From the NCBI GenBank assembly GCA_002455335.1, contig DKKP01000225.1, positions 445 through 9,292 of the forward strand: a DNA stretch of 8,848 nucleotides, in the 5' to 3' direction. This document shows positions 1 to 5,820 of the stretch, one piece after another. The stretch comes from Anaerolineales bacterium UBA6663 (GTDB lineage Bacteria > Chloroflexota > Anaerolineae > Anaerolineales > UBA6663). The first letter of the stretch is position 1. Each line of letters begins with the position of its first letter. The notes beneath the pieces are model-generated. The model had not been told where the DNA came from and made no database searches. It saw nothing but the letters and a program-made list of their open reading frames with translations. Made by a program: the position numbers and the translations under genes.

Positions 1-608
1 ACGTCGAGCGCGGTCGTCGGTTCATCGGCGATCAGCAGCGCCGGGTTGCACGACAGCGCCATGGCGATCATGGCCCGCTGCCGCATGCCGCCCGAGAATT
101 GATGCGGGTAGTTGTCCACCCTCTGCTCGGCGCTGGAGATGCCGACCAGCCGGAGCAGCTCGATCGTCATCTCGCGCGCTTTGGCCTTGGTGACCGTCTG
201 ATGCAGGAGGATGGCCTCCATGATCTGGCTGCCGATCGTGTGCACGGGAGAGAAGGAGCTCATCGGCTCCTGAAAGATCATGGCGATGTCTTTGCCGCGC
301 ACCGCCCGGATCTGCTCGCCGGTCGGGTTCAGCGCCGCCAGGTCGATCGCGCCATTGACGCCCGCTGCCGAGTTCGGCGTCGACGGGTGGAACAGGATCT
401 GGCCCGACTCGATCCGCCCGGGCGGCGGGATGATCCGCAGGACGGATTGGGCTGTCACCGTCTTGCCGCAGCCGCTCTCACCCACCACCCCGAGCACCTC
501 GCCCTTGCGGATGGTCAGGGTGACGCCTTCCACGGCTCGCACGACGCCTTCATCCAGCGGGAAGCTGATTTTGAGCTCTTTGATCTCGAGGAGGTTGTCG
601 TTGGTCAT
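1..608 (-). CDS. Opp/Dpp-type ABC transporter ATP-binding protein, partial (C-terminus beyond the left edge)
   Basis: This is the ATPase that powers import through the two permeases encoded just upstream, acting on the cytoplasmic face of the membrane. I translated 202 codons from the ATG at 608. They show a Walker A motif GESGCGKT (residues 43-50), a Q-loop at Gln113 in FQEPMSSFSPVHTIG, the ABC signature FSGGMRQR (171-178) and a Walker B LLIADEP (191-197). The reading frame is open to the window edge. About 33 residues lie between the Walker A strand region and the conserved RGKDIAMIFQ (residues 73-105), longer than in many OppD proteins. The start is chosen because GAGG lies upstream (617-620) and the gap to the oppC-like stop is only 12 nt. 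The C-terminal oligopeptide-transporter domain typical of OppD would lie outside. Family is sure. Substrate cannot be read from an ATPase, and an OppF-type partner is expected next. Confidence 0.95.
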   Translation of the reverse strand, partial: MTNDNLLEIKELKISFPLDEGVVRAVEGVTLTIRKGEVLGVVGESGCGKTVTAQSVLRIIPPPGRIESGQILFHPSTPNSAAGVNGAIDLAALNPTGEQIRAVRGKDIAMIFQEPMSSFSPVHTIGSQIMEAILLHQTVTKAKAREMTIELLRLVGISSAEQRVDNYPHQFSGGMRQRAMIAMALSCNPALLIADEPTTALD

Positions 609-620
609 GGCGCCGGCCTC

Positions 621-1772
621 TTAGCGGGAATAGGGGTCGGCCGCGTCGCGCATGCCGTCACCGACGAAACTAAACGCCATGACGGACACAATGACAAAGG
701 CCACAGGGGTGAAGAGCCACGGGTAGAGCGCGATCGCCGCGACGTTCTGGGCGTCTTGCAGCAGGACGCCCCACGAGATCACGGGCGCGCGCAGACCCAG
801 GCCGATGAACGACAACGAGGTCTCGGCCAGGATCATGTACGGGAACGAGATCGACAGGTCGACGATGATGTAGCTCAAGAACGACGGCAGCATGTGGCGG
901 GCGATGATGCGCGCGTCGGTGCTCCCGCCGATCCGAGCCGCGACGATGAAATCCTCTTCGCGCAGCGACAGCAGCTTGCCGCGGACGCGCCGCGCCAGGT
1001 GCGTCCAGCCAAGCAGACCCAGCAAGATCGTGATCGTGAAGTACACCTGCTCGGGCGACCACTCCTTAGGCAGCGCCGCGGCCAGGCTCATCCACAACGG
1101 CAGCGTCGGAATCGAGCGGATGAACTCGATGAAACGCTGGATGGCGTCATCGACCCAACCGCCGAAGAAGCCCGAAATCCCGCCGATGATCAGGCCGAGG
1201 AAGAACGAAATGAACAATCCGACCACGCCGATCGTCAACGAGGTGCGGGTCGCGTAGAACAACCGCGAGAGGATGTCGCGCCCGAGCTGATCGGTGCCGA
1301 GCAGGTGCAGGTGTCCTTCTTCCACGCCGAACAGGTGCAGGTCAAACTTGATCAGACCCCAGAACGCATATTCATCGCCCTTCACGAAGAACCGCACCGG
1401 CCAGGGCGTGCTCGTGTCTTCCTTGGTCTCGAGCAAAAACGTCGTGGGGTCCATGGCCGCGCTCAGGGCATACGTGAACGGGCGCAGGTGAAACTGGCCC
1501 TCGGCATCGATGAAGTGCAGGGTCTGAGGCCGGCCATGCAGATAGCCGACCGTCCGCGCGGTCGAGCTGTACGGCGCCAGGAACTCCGCAAAGGCCGCGA
1601 TAAAGACAAAGACCCCGAGGATGGCCATGCCGATCAGGGCCAGGCGATGCTTCCGGAACTTCCACCACATCAACTGGAATTGAGAGGCGGTGTAGTAACG
1701 CAGCTCCGCCTCGCGCACCGCGCCGGTGGCCGGCAGCGGGCTGCCCGACAGTGCCCCACTGACCTCGGCCAT
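621..1772 (-). CDS. OppC/DppC-type ABC transporter permease
   Basis: An inner-membrane permease of the dipeptide/oligopeptide (Opp/Dpp/Nik) importer family, expected to form a heterodimer with the OppB-type protein. It has a cytoplasmic N-tail, a first membrane segment (about 45-67, OppC_N-like), an extracytoplasmic insert of roughly 85 residues, the conserved LLGTDQLGRDILSRL entry (about 157-171), and then about five further membrane segments. The ATPase-coupling EAA loop is EEDFIVAARIGGSTDARII (about 272-290). The 383-residue length is above the usual ~300 because of the insert. The start at 1772 is preferred. GGGGAG lies 10 nt upstream, inside the end of oppB, and the ATG follows the oppB TGA after one base, as expected for translational coupling. 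An in-frame ATG at 1790 adds six residues but has no visible ribosome binding site. Related large Opp-type systems carry oligosaccharides as well as peptides. Confidence 0.93.
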   Translation of the reverse strand: MAEVSGALSGSPLPATGAVREAELRYYTASQFQLMWWKFRKHRLALIGMAILGVFVFIAAFAEFLAPYSSTARTVGYLHGRPQTLHFIDAEGQFHLRPFTYALSAAMDPTTFLLETKEDTSTPWPVRFFVKGDEYAFWGLIKFDLHLFGVEEGHLHLLGTDQLGRDILSRLFYATRTSLTIGVVGLFISFFLGLIIGGISGFFGGWVDDAIQRFIEFIRSIPTLPLWMSLAAALPKEWSPEQVYFTITILLGLLGWTHLARRVRGKLLSLREEDFIVAARIGGSTDARIIARHMLPSFLSYIIVDLSISFPYMILAETSLSFIGLGLRAPVISWGVLLQDAQNVAAIALYPWLFTPVAFVIVSVMAFSFVGDGMRDAADPYSR

Positions 1773-1773
1773 A

Positions 1774-2769
1774 TCAGATTTTCTCCCCATAGCGGATGCG
1801 CGGATCGAGCACGGCCAACAACACGTCCGACAGGAATGTGCCCAGGATCGTCAGCGTCGCGTACATCAACAGGATCGCGCCCGAGAGATAGGTGTCTTGA
1901 TCGAGCAACGCCCTGAGGAACAACGGGCCGGTGTCGGGCAGCGCCAGCACGAACGACACCAGCGGCGCGCCCGCGATGATCGCGGTCAGCTCCCAGCCGA
2001 TCGTGCTCGCGATCGGGTTGAGGGCGACCCGCACCGGATACTTGAGCATCAGCTTCCATTCGGGCAGGCCCTTGGCGCGGGCCGCGGTCACATAGAGCTT
2101 GCTTTTCTCGTCCAGCAAGGTCGCGCGCATCGTGCGGATCTCGAAGGCCGTGCCGGCCAACCCCAACACAAGAGCCGGCACCCACAGATGCCGCAGCAGG
2201 TCGACGAATTTGCCCCAACTCCAGGGCGCTTCGGCGTATTCGGCCGAGAACAGACCGCCGACGCTGTTGTCAAACACCATCACGCTGATATAGAGCAGGA
2301 TGAGCGCCAGCATGAAGCTTGGCGTGGCCATGCCGAAGTAGCCGACCATCGTCGCGAGGTAGTCTCCAACCGAATACTGACGGATCGCCGAGTAGATGCC
2401 GATCGGGATCGCCAGCCCATAGGTCAGGGTGATCGTGGCCAGCGCCAGCATGACCGTCAGGCCAACACGTTGCCCCAACACCTCCGTGACCGGGAGGTGC
2501 ACGGTCATCGAGACGCCAAAGTTGCCGTGCAGGACGATGTTGCCGATCCAGGTCACGTAGCGCTCATACCACGGCCGATCCAGCCCGAGCGTGTGGCGCA
2601 ACGACACCACATCTTCCTGCGTGAACTGGATGCCGGCCGAACGCAGCGAGAGCGCCCGCCGGTCGGCATAGTCGCCCGGGGGCAGCTCGATCGTGACGAA
2701 GACGATGAACGAAAGCGCGGCCAGCATCACGATCATGATCGCCAATCGCTGCAACAGGTATTTCACCAC
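1774..2769 (-). CDS. OppB/DppB-type ABC transporter permease
   Basis: First permease subunit of the importer, 331 residues, close to family length. An N-terminal membrane segment (about 8-28) is followed by an extracytoplasmic domain containing LGLDRPWYERYVTW and GNFGVSM. Further membrane segments lie near 101-128, 142-165, 195-213, 258-280 and 300-325. The coupling loop is YVTAARAKGLPEWKLMLKY (226-244). The protein ends in LDPRIRYGEKI, as is usual for OppB. Initiation is at GTG (2769), immediately followed by a second GTG. An AGGAGG Shine-Dalgarno (2778-2783) sits 8 nt upstream. That Shine-Dalgarno lies in a small palindrome and downstream of two strong hairpins, so expression is probably lower than that of the binding protein encoded upstream. 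The stop overlaps the region that supplies the ribosome binding site of the next permease gene. Family assignment is firm; substrate is not determined. Confidence 0.95.
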   Translation of the reverse strand: MVKYLLQRLAIMIVMLAALSFIVFVTIELPPGDYADRRALSLRSAGIQFTQEDVVSLRHTLGLDRPWYERYVTWIGNIVLHGNFGVSMTVHLPVTEVLGQRVGLTVMLALATITLTYGLAIPIGIYSAIRQYSVGDYLATMVGYFGMATPSFMLALILLYISVMVFDNSVGGLFSAEYAEAPWSWGKFVDLLRHLWVPALVLGLAGTAFEIRTMRATLLDEKSKLYVTAARAKGLPEWKLMLKYPVRVALNPIASTIGWELTAIIAGAPLVSFVLALPDTGPLFLRALLDQDTYLSGAILLMYATLTILGTFLSDVLLAVLDPRIRYGEKI

Positions 2770-2777
2770 GTCGGTCG

Positions 2778-2791
2778 CCTCCTGTCAGGAG
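2778..2791 (-). promoter_or_regulatory. oppB-type Shine-Dalgarno inside a palindrome (possible SD-sequestering hairpin)
   Basis: The + strand at 2779-2791 reads CTCCTGTCAGGAG, a 13-bp palindrome with a single central base. In the leftward transcript it can form a 5-bp stem (CUCCU with AGGAG) with a 3-nt loop, and the AGGAG arm is the core of the permease Shine-Dalgarno. The palindrome begins one base after the 17-bp hairpin at 2793-2830, so the two helices could stack. The sequence match is direct. The regulatory role is inferred, and a 5-bp stem alone is only moderately stable. Confidence 0.5.
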
Positions 2792-2792
2792 T

Positions 2793-2830
2793 CGTCAGGT
2801 GGGCGGGAGCCGTCTCCCACCCACCTGACG
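2793..2830 (-). repeat. 17-bp stem-loop between binding-protein and permease genes
   Basis: The two 17-nt arms are 2793-2809 (CGTCAGGTGGGCGGGAG) and 2814-2830, separated by 4 nt. They are complementary except at one position. In RNA made in the operon direction that position becomes a G-U wobble, whereas the opposite strand would have a C-A mismatch, so the element folds best as leftward transcript. No T-run follows, so it is not a classical intrinsic terminator. An mRNA-stabilising or 3'-end-defining structure for the binding-protein message is likelier, as in other binding-protein/permease operons. Confidence 0.75.
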
Positions 2831-2847
2831 CTTTCGTTCATAGCGTT

Positions 2848-2878
2848 GGGCGAAAGACGGAGCATCCGTCTTTCGCCC
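2848..2878 (-). repeat. Perfect 14-bp stem-loop just downstream of the binding-protein stop
   Basis: The arms GGGCGAAAGACGGA (2848-2861) and its exact reverse complement (2865-2878) flank a 3-nt loop. The element lies 8 nt past the stop codon of the binding-protein gene in the direction of transcription. There is no following T-tract. It probably blocks 3' exonucleases or causes partial transcript ending, giving more binding protein than permease. It could also be a copy of a dispersed palindromic element. The structure is plain in the sequence; the role is inferred. Confidence 0.75.
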
Positions 2879-2886
2879 GCATCGAC

Positions 2887-5040
2887 TCAATTCTCAAAGA
2901 ACCACTGATCCGTCCGGTACGGGTACGTGCGGTAGTACTCGAACGCGTTGACCGTCAGCGTCGGCACGTTGCCCAGGCTGCGCGAGACGATCGTGGCCGC
3001 CGGCGGCGACGTGATCGTGCCGATCAGGAAGAAGTGTTCCATCTGGATCTCGACCAGCTGCTGCCCCAGATCACGGTATTCGTCCGTGCCAGGCAGCGTC
3101 GACTTCCACTGATCGGTCATCTCCCACAAGGTCTTGATGTCGTCCGGCGGCTCGATGCCCTGAGCGCCATTCGTGTTGTACCAATCCGCCCATGGGCCGC
3201 CAGTGAGCGGCTCGAGCGCGGCGTCGCCGAACGGCGGGTACAGGCGGAACGGGTTGGAGTAGAGCGGGGCCTCGACCTCGGTGCCGCTGTTGGTCACCTG
3301 GATGTCGTGGTCATTGCTCGCCGCCATCGCCCGATAGGCTTCGGTGCTGATCTCCTTCAGCTCGACCTTGACGCCGACCGCCTCCCAGTACTCCTTGGCC
3401 AGTTCGTGCAGGGCCGGATCGCCCCACTGGATGGCATAGATCAGGTTGATGATCAAGGGCTTGCCGTCGAAGCGCAGGCGGAAGCCATCGGCGCCCTTGG
3501 TCAGACCCATTTCGTCCAGCAGTGCCTCGGCCGTGGCGGGATCGTACGCGATGTCCTTGGTGAACCACTCGGGCTTGGCGAACGACACCGAGCTGTGCAC
3601 CGGCACGCCCTGCGTCGGTTGACACAGGCCGAAGCACAGGGTCTGGTTGATCTCATCCCGATTCAGCGCCAGCGACATCGCGCGGCTGAAGCGCGGATCG
3701 GAGAAGATTTTGGCCATCTCCGGGTCTTTGTGGGTCGCGTTGAACGTGTAGGTGCGTCCGTTGCTCGCGCCCTGGGCCATCTGGATGTCGTAGTTGCCCT
3801 TGTCCTGGTTCTGCTGATAGAGCGGCAGGCTCCCGATCTGGAGCGACTGAGCCTTGTACTGGATCTCGCCGTTGATGACCTTCAGCTCGATCAGCTCCGC
3901 ATCCGGCGCGTACACCTCTTCGACCTCGTCGATATACGGCAGCTGTTGCCCGGCTGTGTCGACCTTGTAGTAGTACGGGTTCGGGACGTACAGCTGGTGC
4001 TCGGGCGTCTCGTCGATCTTGATCCAGGCCTCGAGCTTGGGCAGGCCGTAGATGTGATTGGCGTCTTCCCAGTCGCTGTAGTAGGTCGGGATGAACCGCT
4101 TGGCCCACGACTCGAAGCCCTCGGCGATCGCCTCTTCATTGGCATTCGGGTTGTACTTGATGTGCTTATCCATCAAGTAGTGCTTGGGCGCCCACTCATG
4201 CGTGTAGGTGGTGGCCAGCAGGGTCGTGAACGCCGGCGCCGGCGCCGCAAACATGAATTTGACGGTCACCTCATCGACGGCCTCGACCTTCATCGGCTCG
4301 CCGCCGTAGACCCAGATGCTGGGCGGGTTGGGATACAACTCCGTGTTCAGCACAATGTCTTCATACCAGAAGACGATGTCTTCGGTGGTGAAGGGCTGGC
4401 CGTCTGACCACTTATGGCCCTGACGCAGCACGATGGTCAGTTCGGTGAAGTCGTCGTTCCAGGCGTACGACTTGGCCATGTTCGGGACGATGGTCTCCAG
4501 GTCGTCCGAGAACCGCAGAAGATTGACATGGCGCACGCTCAGCCACTCAGAGTTGCCGGCCTCGGGTCCGATCGAGGCCCCGGTCAGACGGCCGCCGTAC
4601 GCGCCGATGGTTTCGTAAGGCACGACGACCAACGGCTCGGCGGGCAGACGTTCCTCGAGCGGCGGCAGATCGCCTTCAGGCAGGAACCCGTATTCGACCA
4701 GGCGCGAGTCATATTCCGACCGACCCGACAGGGTCAGCTCGCAGTTGGCCAGTTCCTGGAACTCGGCCAGTTCGTATTGTTGCGGCCACGCCCCAGCCGG
4801 CACGCCTTGCGCATCGGCCAGCGTGGCGGCCGGGCACGCGCCACCCGTCTCGGGCGGCGTGGTAGCCGCTGCAACGGCTTCGGTGTCGGCGGGCATGGGT
4901 GTGGGAGCCGGGGCCGAGGTGGCCACCTGCCCGGCTTCCTCAGTTGGCGCAGCAGTGGGTGTGCCGGTGCCGCAGGCCGTGAACAGCAGGCTGAGCACCA
5001 TCAGTCCAGACAGCAGGGGATAAGCTCTTCGGGAATGCAT
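2887..5040 (-). CDS. Extracytoplasmic solute-binding lipoprotein, SBP_bac_5 (OppA/DppA-like) family
   Basis: This is the substrate receptor of the importer, tethered to the outer face of the membrane. A basic N-tail (HSRR) and hydrophobic segment lead to the lipobox LFTAC with Cys23 as the lipidated residue. A Thr/Pro/Ala/Glu-rich flexible linker follows to about residue 65. The family signature LRQGHKWSDGQPFTTEDIVF is at 205-224, and the motif PYETIGAYGGRLTG (141-154) marks a subfamily of large cluster-C binding proteins. At 717 residues it is longer than E. coli OppA (about 540). The extra length is partly the linker and a cysteine-containing pre-domain (Cys69, Cys100), plus a Cys pair in CFGLC. 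The start is supported by GGAGGAG just upstream of the ATG at 5040. The gene lies 74 nt after the RpiB-type gene and upstream of the permeases. The substrate could be an oligosaccharide, sugar derivative or peptide. The neighbouring sugar-phosphate isomerase favours a sugar-like solute, which is inference. Confidence 0.93.
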   Translation of the reverse strand: MHSRRAYPLLSGLMVLSLLFTACGTGTPTAAPTEEAGQVATSAPAPTPMPADTEAVAAATTPPETGGACPAATLADAQGVPAGAWPQQYELAEFQELANCELTLSGRSEYDSRLVEYGFLPEGDLPPLEERLPAEPLVVVPYETIGAYGGRLTGASIGPEAGNSEWLSVRHVNLLRFSDDLETIVPNMAKSYAWNDDFTELTIVLRQGHKWSDGQPFTTEDIVFWYEDIVLNTELYPNPPSIWVYGGEPMKVEAVDEVTVKFMFAAPAPAFTTLLATTYTHEWAPKHYLMDKHIKYNPNANEEAIAEGFESWAKRFIPTYYSDWEDANHIYGLPKLEAWIKIDETPEHQLYVPNPYYYKVDTAGQQLPYIDEVEEVYAPDAELIELKVINGEIQYKAQSLQIGSLPLYQQNQDKGNYDIQMAQGASNGRTYTFNATHKDPEMAKIFSDPRFSRAMSLALNRDEINQTLCFGLCQPTQGVPVHSSVSFAKPEWFTKDIAYDPATAEALLDEMGLTKGADGFRLRFDGKPLIINLIYAIQWGDPALHELAKEYWEAVGVKVELKEISTEAYRAMAASNDHDIQVTNSGTEVEAPLYSNPFRLYPPFGDAALEPLTGGPWADWYNTNGAQGIEPPDDIKTLWEMTDQWKSTLPGTDEYRDLGQQLVEIQMEHFFLIGTITSPPAATIVSRSLGNVPTLTVNAFEYYRTYPYRTDQWFFEN

Positions 5041-5114
5041 CTTCTCCTCCGAAAGGGAACGAGCAAGTTGCGAATACGCGCGACGGCGCCAGGGGCGCGG
5101 TGTCTTTGAGGGCT

Positions 5115-5570
5115 TTAGCCTCCTTTTTGGACCTGGTCTAGTTTTTTGATTTTGTCGACCTTGACCTGGGAGCGGCCCCCTGCGAACTCAGATGCCAGCC
5201 AGTGATCGATCAGCTGGCGCCCCAGCATCGGGCCGATGACCTGTGACCCCATCGCCATCACCTGGGCGTCGTTGCTCTTGCGGGCCCGTTCAGCGGAATA
5301 AGTGTCATGACAGACCGCCGCGCGCACCCCCGGGATCTTGTTGGCCACCATGGCCATGCCGATGCCGGTGCCGCAAATCAGGATGCCGCGTGCGAACTCG
5401 CCTCGCGCGATCTCCTGCGAAACCGCGATCGCGACGTCCGGGTAATCCACGGGCTCATTCGGGTCCTGGCAGCCCAGATCGACAGGATCATGGCCCAGTT
5501 CCCGTAGGTACGTCTTCAAGTCCTCTTTAAGTTGATAACCAAAGTGATCGCTGCCAAGGACGATTCTCAT
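5115..5570 (-). CDS. RpiB/LacA/LacB-family sugar-phosphate isomerase (atypical active site)
   Basis: A cytosolic aldose/ketose phosphate isomerase; the family includes ribose-5-phosphate isomerase B, galactose-6-phosphate isomerase and tetrulose-phosphate isomerases. With the ATG at 5570 it has 151 residues, the normal length, and its numbering lines up with E. coli RpiB as I remember it. Asp8-His9 lie in GSDHFG, the catalytic base Cys66 in ILICGTGIGM, followed by ANKIPGVRAAVCHD, Asn100-Asp101 and the phosphate-binding Arg133. Two positions differ: ring-opening His99 is Ser (RKSNDAQV), and Arg137 is Lys. A ribose-5-phosphate role is therefore doubtful, and an open-chain or other sugar phosphate is plausible. 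An upstream in-frame TTG at 5600 would add ten residues and is less likely, because MRIVLGSDH is the typical N-terminus; only a weak ribosome binding site (GTGGGA) is visible. It is the first gene of the leftward operon, followed by the binding protein. Confidence 0.9.
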   Translation of the reverse strand: MRIVLGSDHFGYQLKEDLKTYLRELGHDPVDLGCQDPNEPVDYPDVAIAVSQEIARGEFARGILICGTGIGMAMVANKIPGVRAAVCHDTYSAERARKSNDAQVMAMGSQVIGPMLGRQLIDHWLASEFAGGRSQVKVDKIKKLDQVQKGG

Positions 5571-5662
5571 TCGGGTTGTCCCACTGATAAGTGTTTCCAA
5601 GTGGTACAGTCCTGGAACCTCGGCCCTGCCGGGTTCGCCGACACCTGTCAGAGCGGCTTAGC

Positions 5663-5680
5663 GATCCGCAGGTTCGGATC
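5663..5680. repeat. 6-bp inverted repeat in the isomerase leader
   Basis: GATCCG and CGGATC flank 6 nt. In leftward RNA this would be a small hairpin in a long untranslated leader, or on DNA a possible protein-binding site. The match is real but short, and no function can be assigned. Confidence 0.4.
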
Positions 5681-5750
5681 AGGAACATCTGCAGCCAGCG
5701 AACCTCACGCCGGATCGTGACAGCCGCGCCGCAGGGTAGGAAATGAGGTA

Positions 5751-5779
5751 TTGACTTGTTTTGACGGGTTTGCTATAGT
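5751..5779 (+). promoter_or_regulatory. Sigma-70-type promoter for the GntR-family regulator gene
   Basis: A -35 element TTGACT (5751-5756, 5 of 6 to consensus) and a -10 element TATAGT (5774-5779, 5 of 6) are separated by exactly 17 bp. TGC precedes the -10 box, giving an extended -10. Transcription would start near 5786, leaving a leader of about 35 nt before the ATG at 5821. A 10-bp direct repeat (TTGACTTGTT and TTGACGGGTT) covers the -35 box. Confidence 0.8.
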
Positions 5780-5800
5780 CGTAATGACGACTGACGTCAT
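5772..5800 (-). promoter_or_regulatory. Weak candidate promoter for the leftward isomerase/transport operon
   Basis: On the minus strand ATGACG (5800-5795) and TATAGC (5777-5772) are 17 bp apart, each matching 4 of 6 consensus bases. The -10 shares the CTATAG palindrome with the opposing regulator promoter. If real, the two promoters overlap face to face and the isomerase leader would be about 195 nt. The match is poor, and another sigma factor or an activator-dependent promoter is equally possible. Confidence 0.25.
5777..5799. promoter_or_regulatory. Candidate operator(s) for the GntR/HutC-type regulator
   Basis: AGTCGT-AATG-ACGACT (5777-5792) is a perfect 6-bp-arm inverted repeat. Its core GTAATGAC fits the general HutC-subfamily pattern GT-N-(two bases)-N-AC. 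An 8-bp palindrome TGACGTCA (5792-5799) overlaps its last base. The sites cover the end of the -10 box and the expected start of transcription, so bound regulator would block its own promoter. Autoregulation and control of the divergent operon are inferences from position. Confidence 0.55.
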
Positions 5801-5820
5801 GATCGCGATACTACTACACA

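Larger units (their letters stand above)
5571..5820. other. Divergent intergenic control region
   Basis: This 250-nt stretch separates the leftward isomerase/transport operon from the rightward regulator operon. The right half (about 5741-5820) is much richer in A and T and carries the regulator promoter and several short palindromes. The left half holds a 6-bp inverted repeat (5663-5668 with 5675-5680, arms GATCCG/CGGATC). I find no convincing promoter for the leftward operon in the left half and no credible small gene. Four TGAC boxes (5718, 5752, 5762, 5785) and a TGACGTCA palindrome stand out. Confidence 0.75.

Noticed and set aside
99..1916. 605-codon open frame on the + strand opposite the ATPase and OppC-type genes
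   Set aside because: Same antisense shadow character (Arg/Asp/Gln/His-rich), no ribosome binding site or motif. The minus strand holds the true genes.
2793..2878. Rho-independent terminator after the binding-protein gene
   Set aside because: The hairpins are strong, but neither is followed by a T-run on the transcribed strand, and permease genes follow in the same direction. Read as processing or stability elements instead.
1726..4407. 893-codon open frame on the + strand opposite the binding-protein and permease genes
   Set aside because: Its product is Arg/Asp/Gln/His-rich low-complexity sequence with no recognisable fold. It lies antisense to genes with clear family motifs and arises from GC-biased codon use.
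5086..5098. Small GCGCC/GGCGC hairpin between the isomerase and binding-protein genes
   Set aside because: A 5-bp GC palindrome of this size is expected by chance in GC-rich DNA, and no T-tract or other signal accompanies it.
4414..5109. 231-codon + strand frame over the start of the binding-protein gene
   Set aside because: Antisense to a clear lipoprotein signal peptide and linker. Its repetitive Gly/Arg/Ser content mirrors the linker codons.
5571..5600. TTG start giving a 161-residue isomerase
   Set aside because: The ten extra residues precede the standard RpiB N-terminus, and a TTG start is less likely than the ATG at 5570. Not fully excluded, because the ATG has only a weak ribosome binding site.
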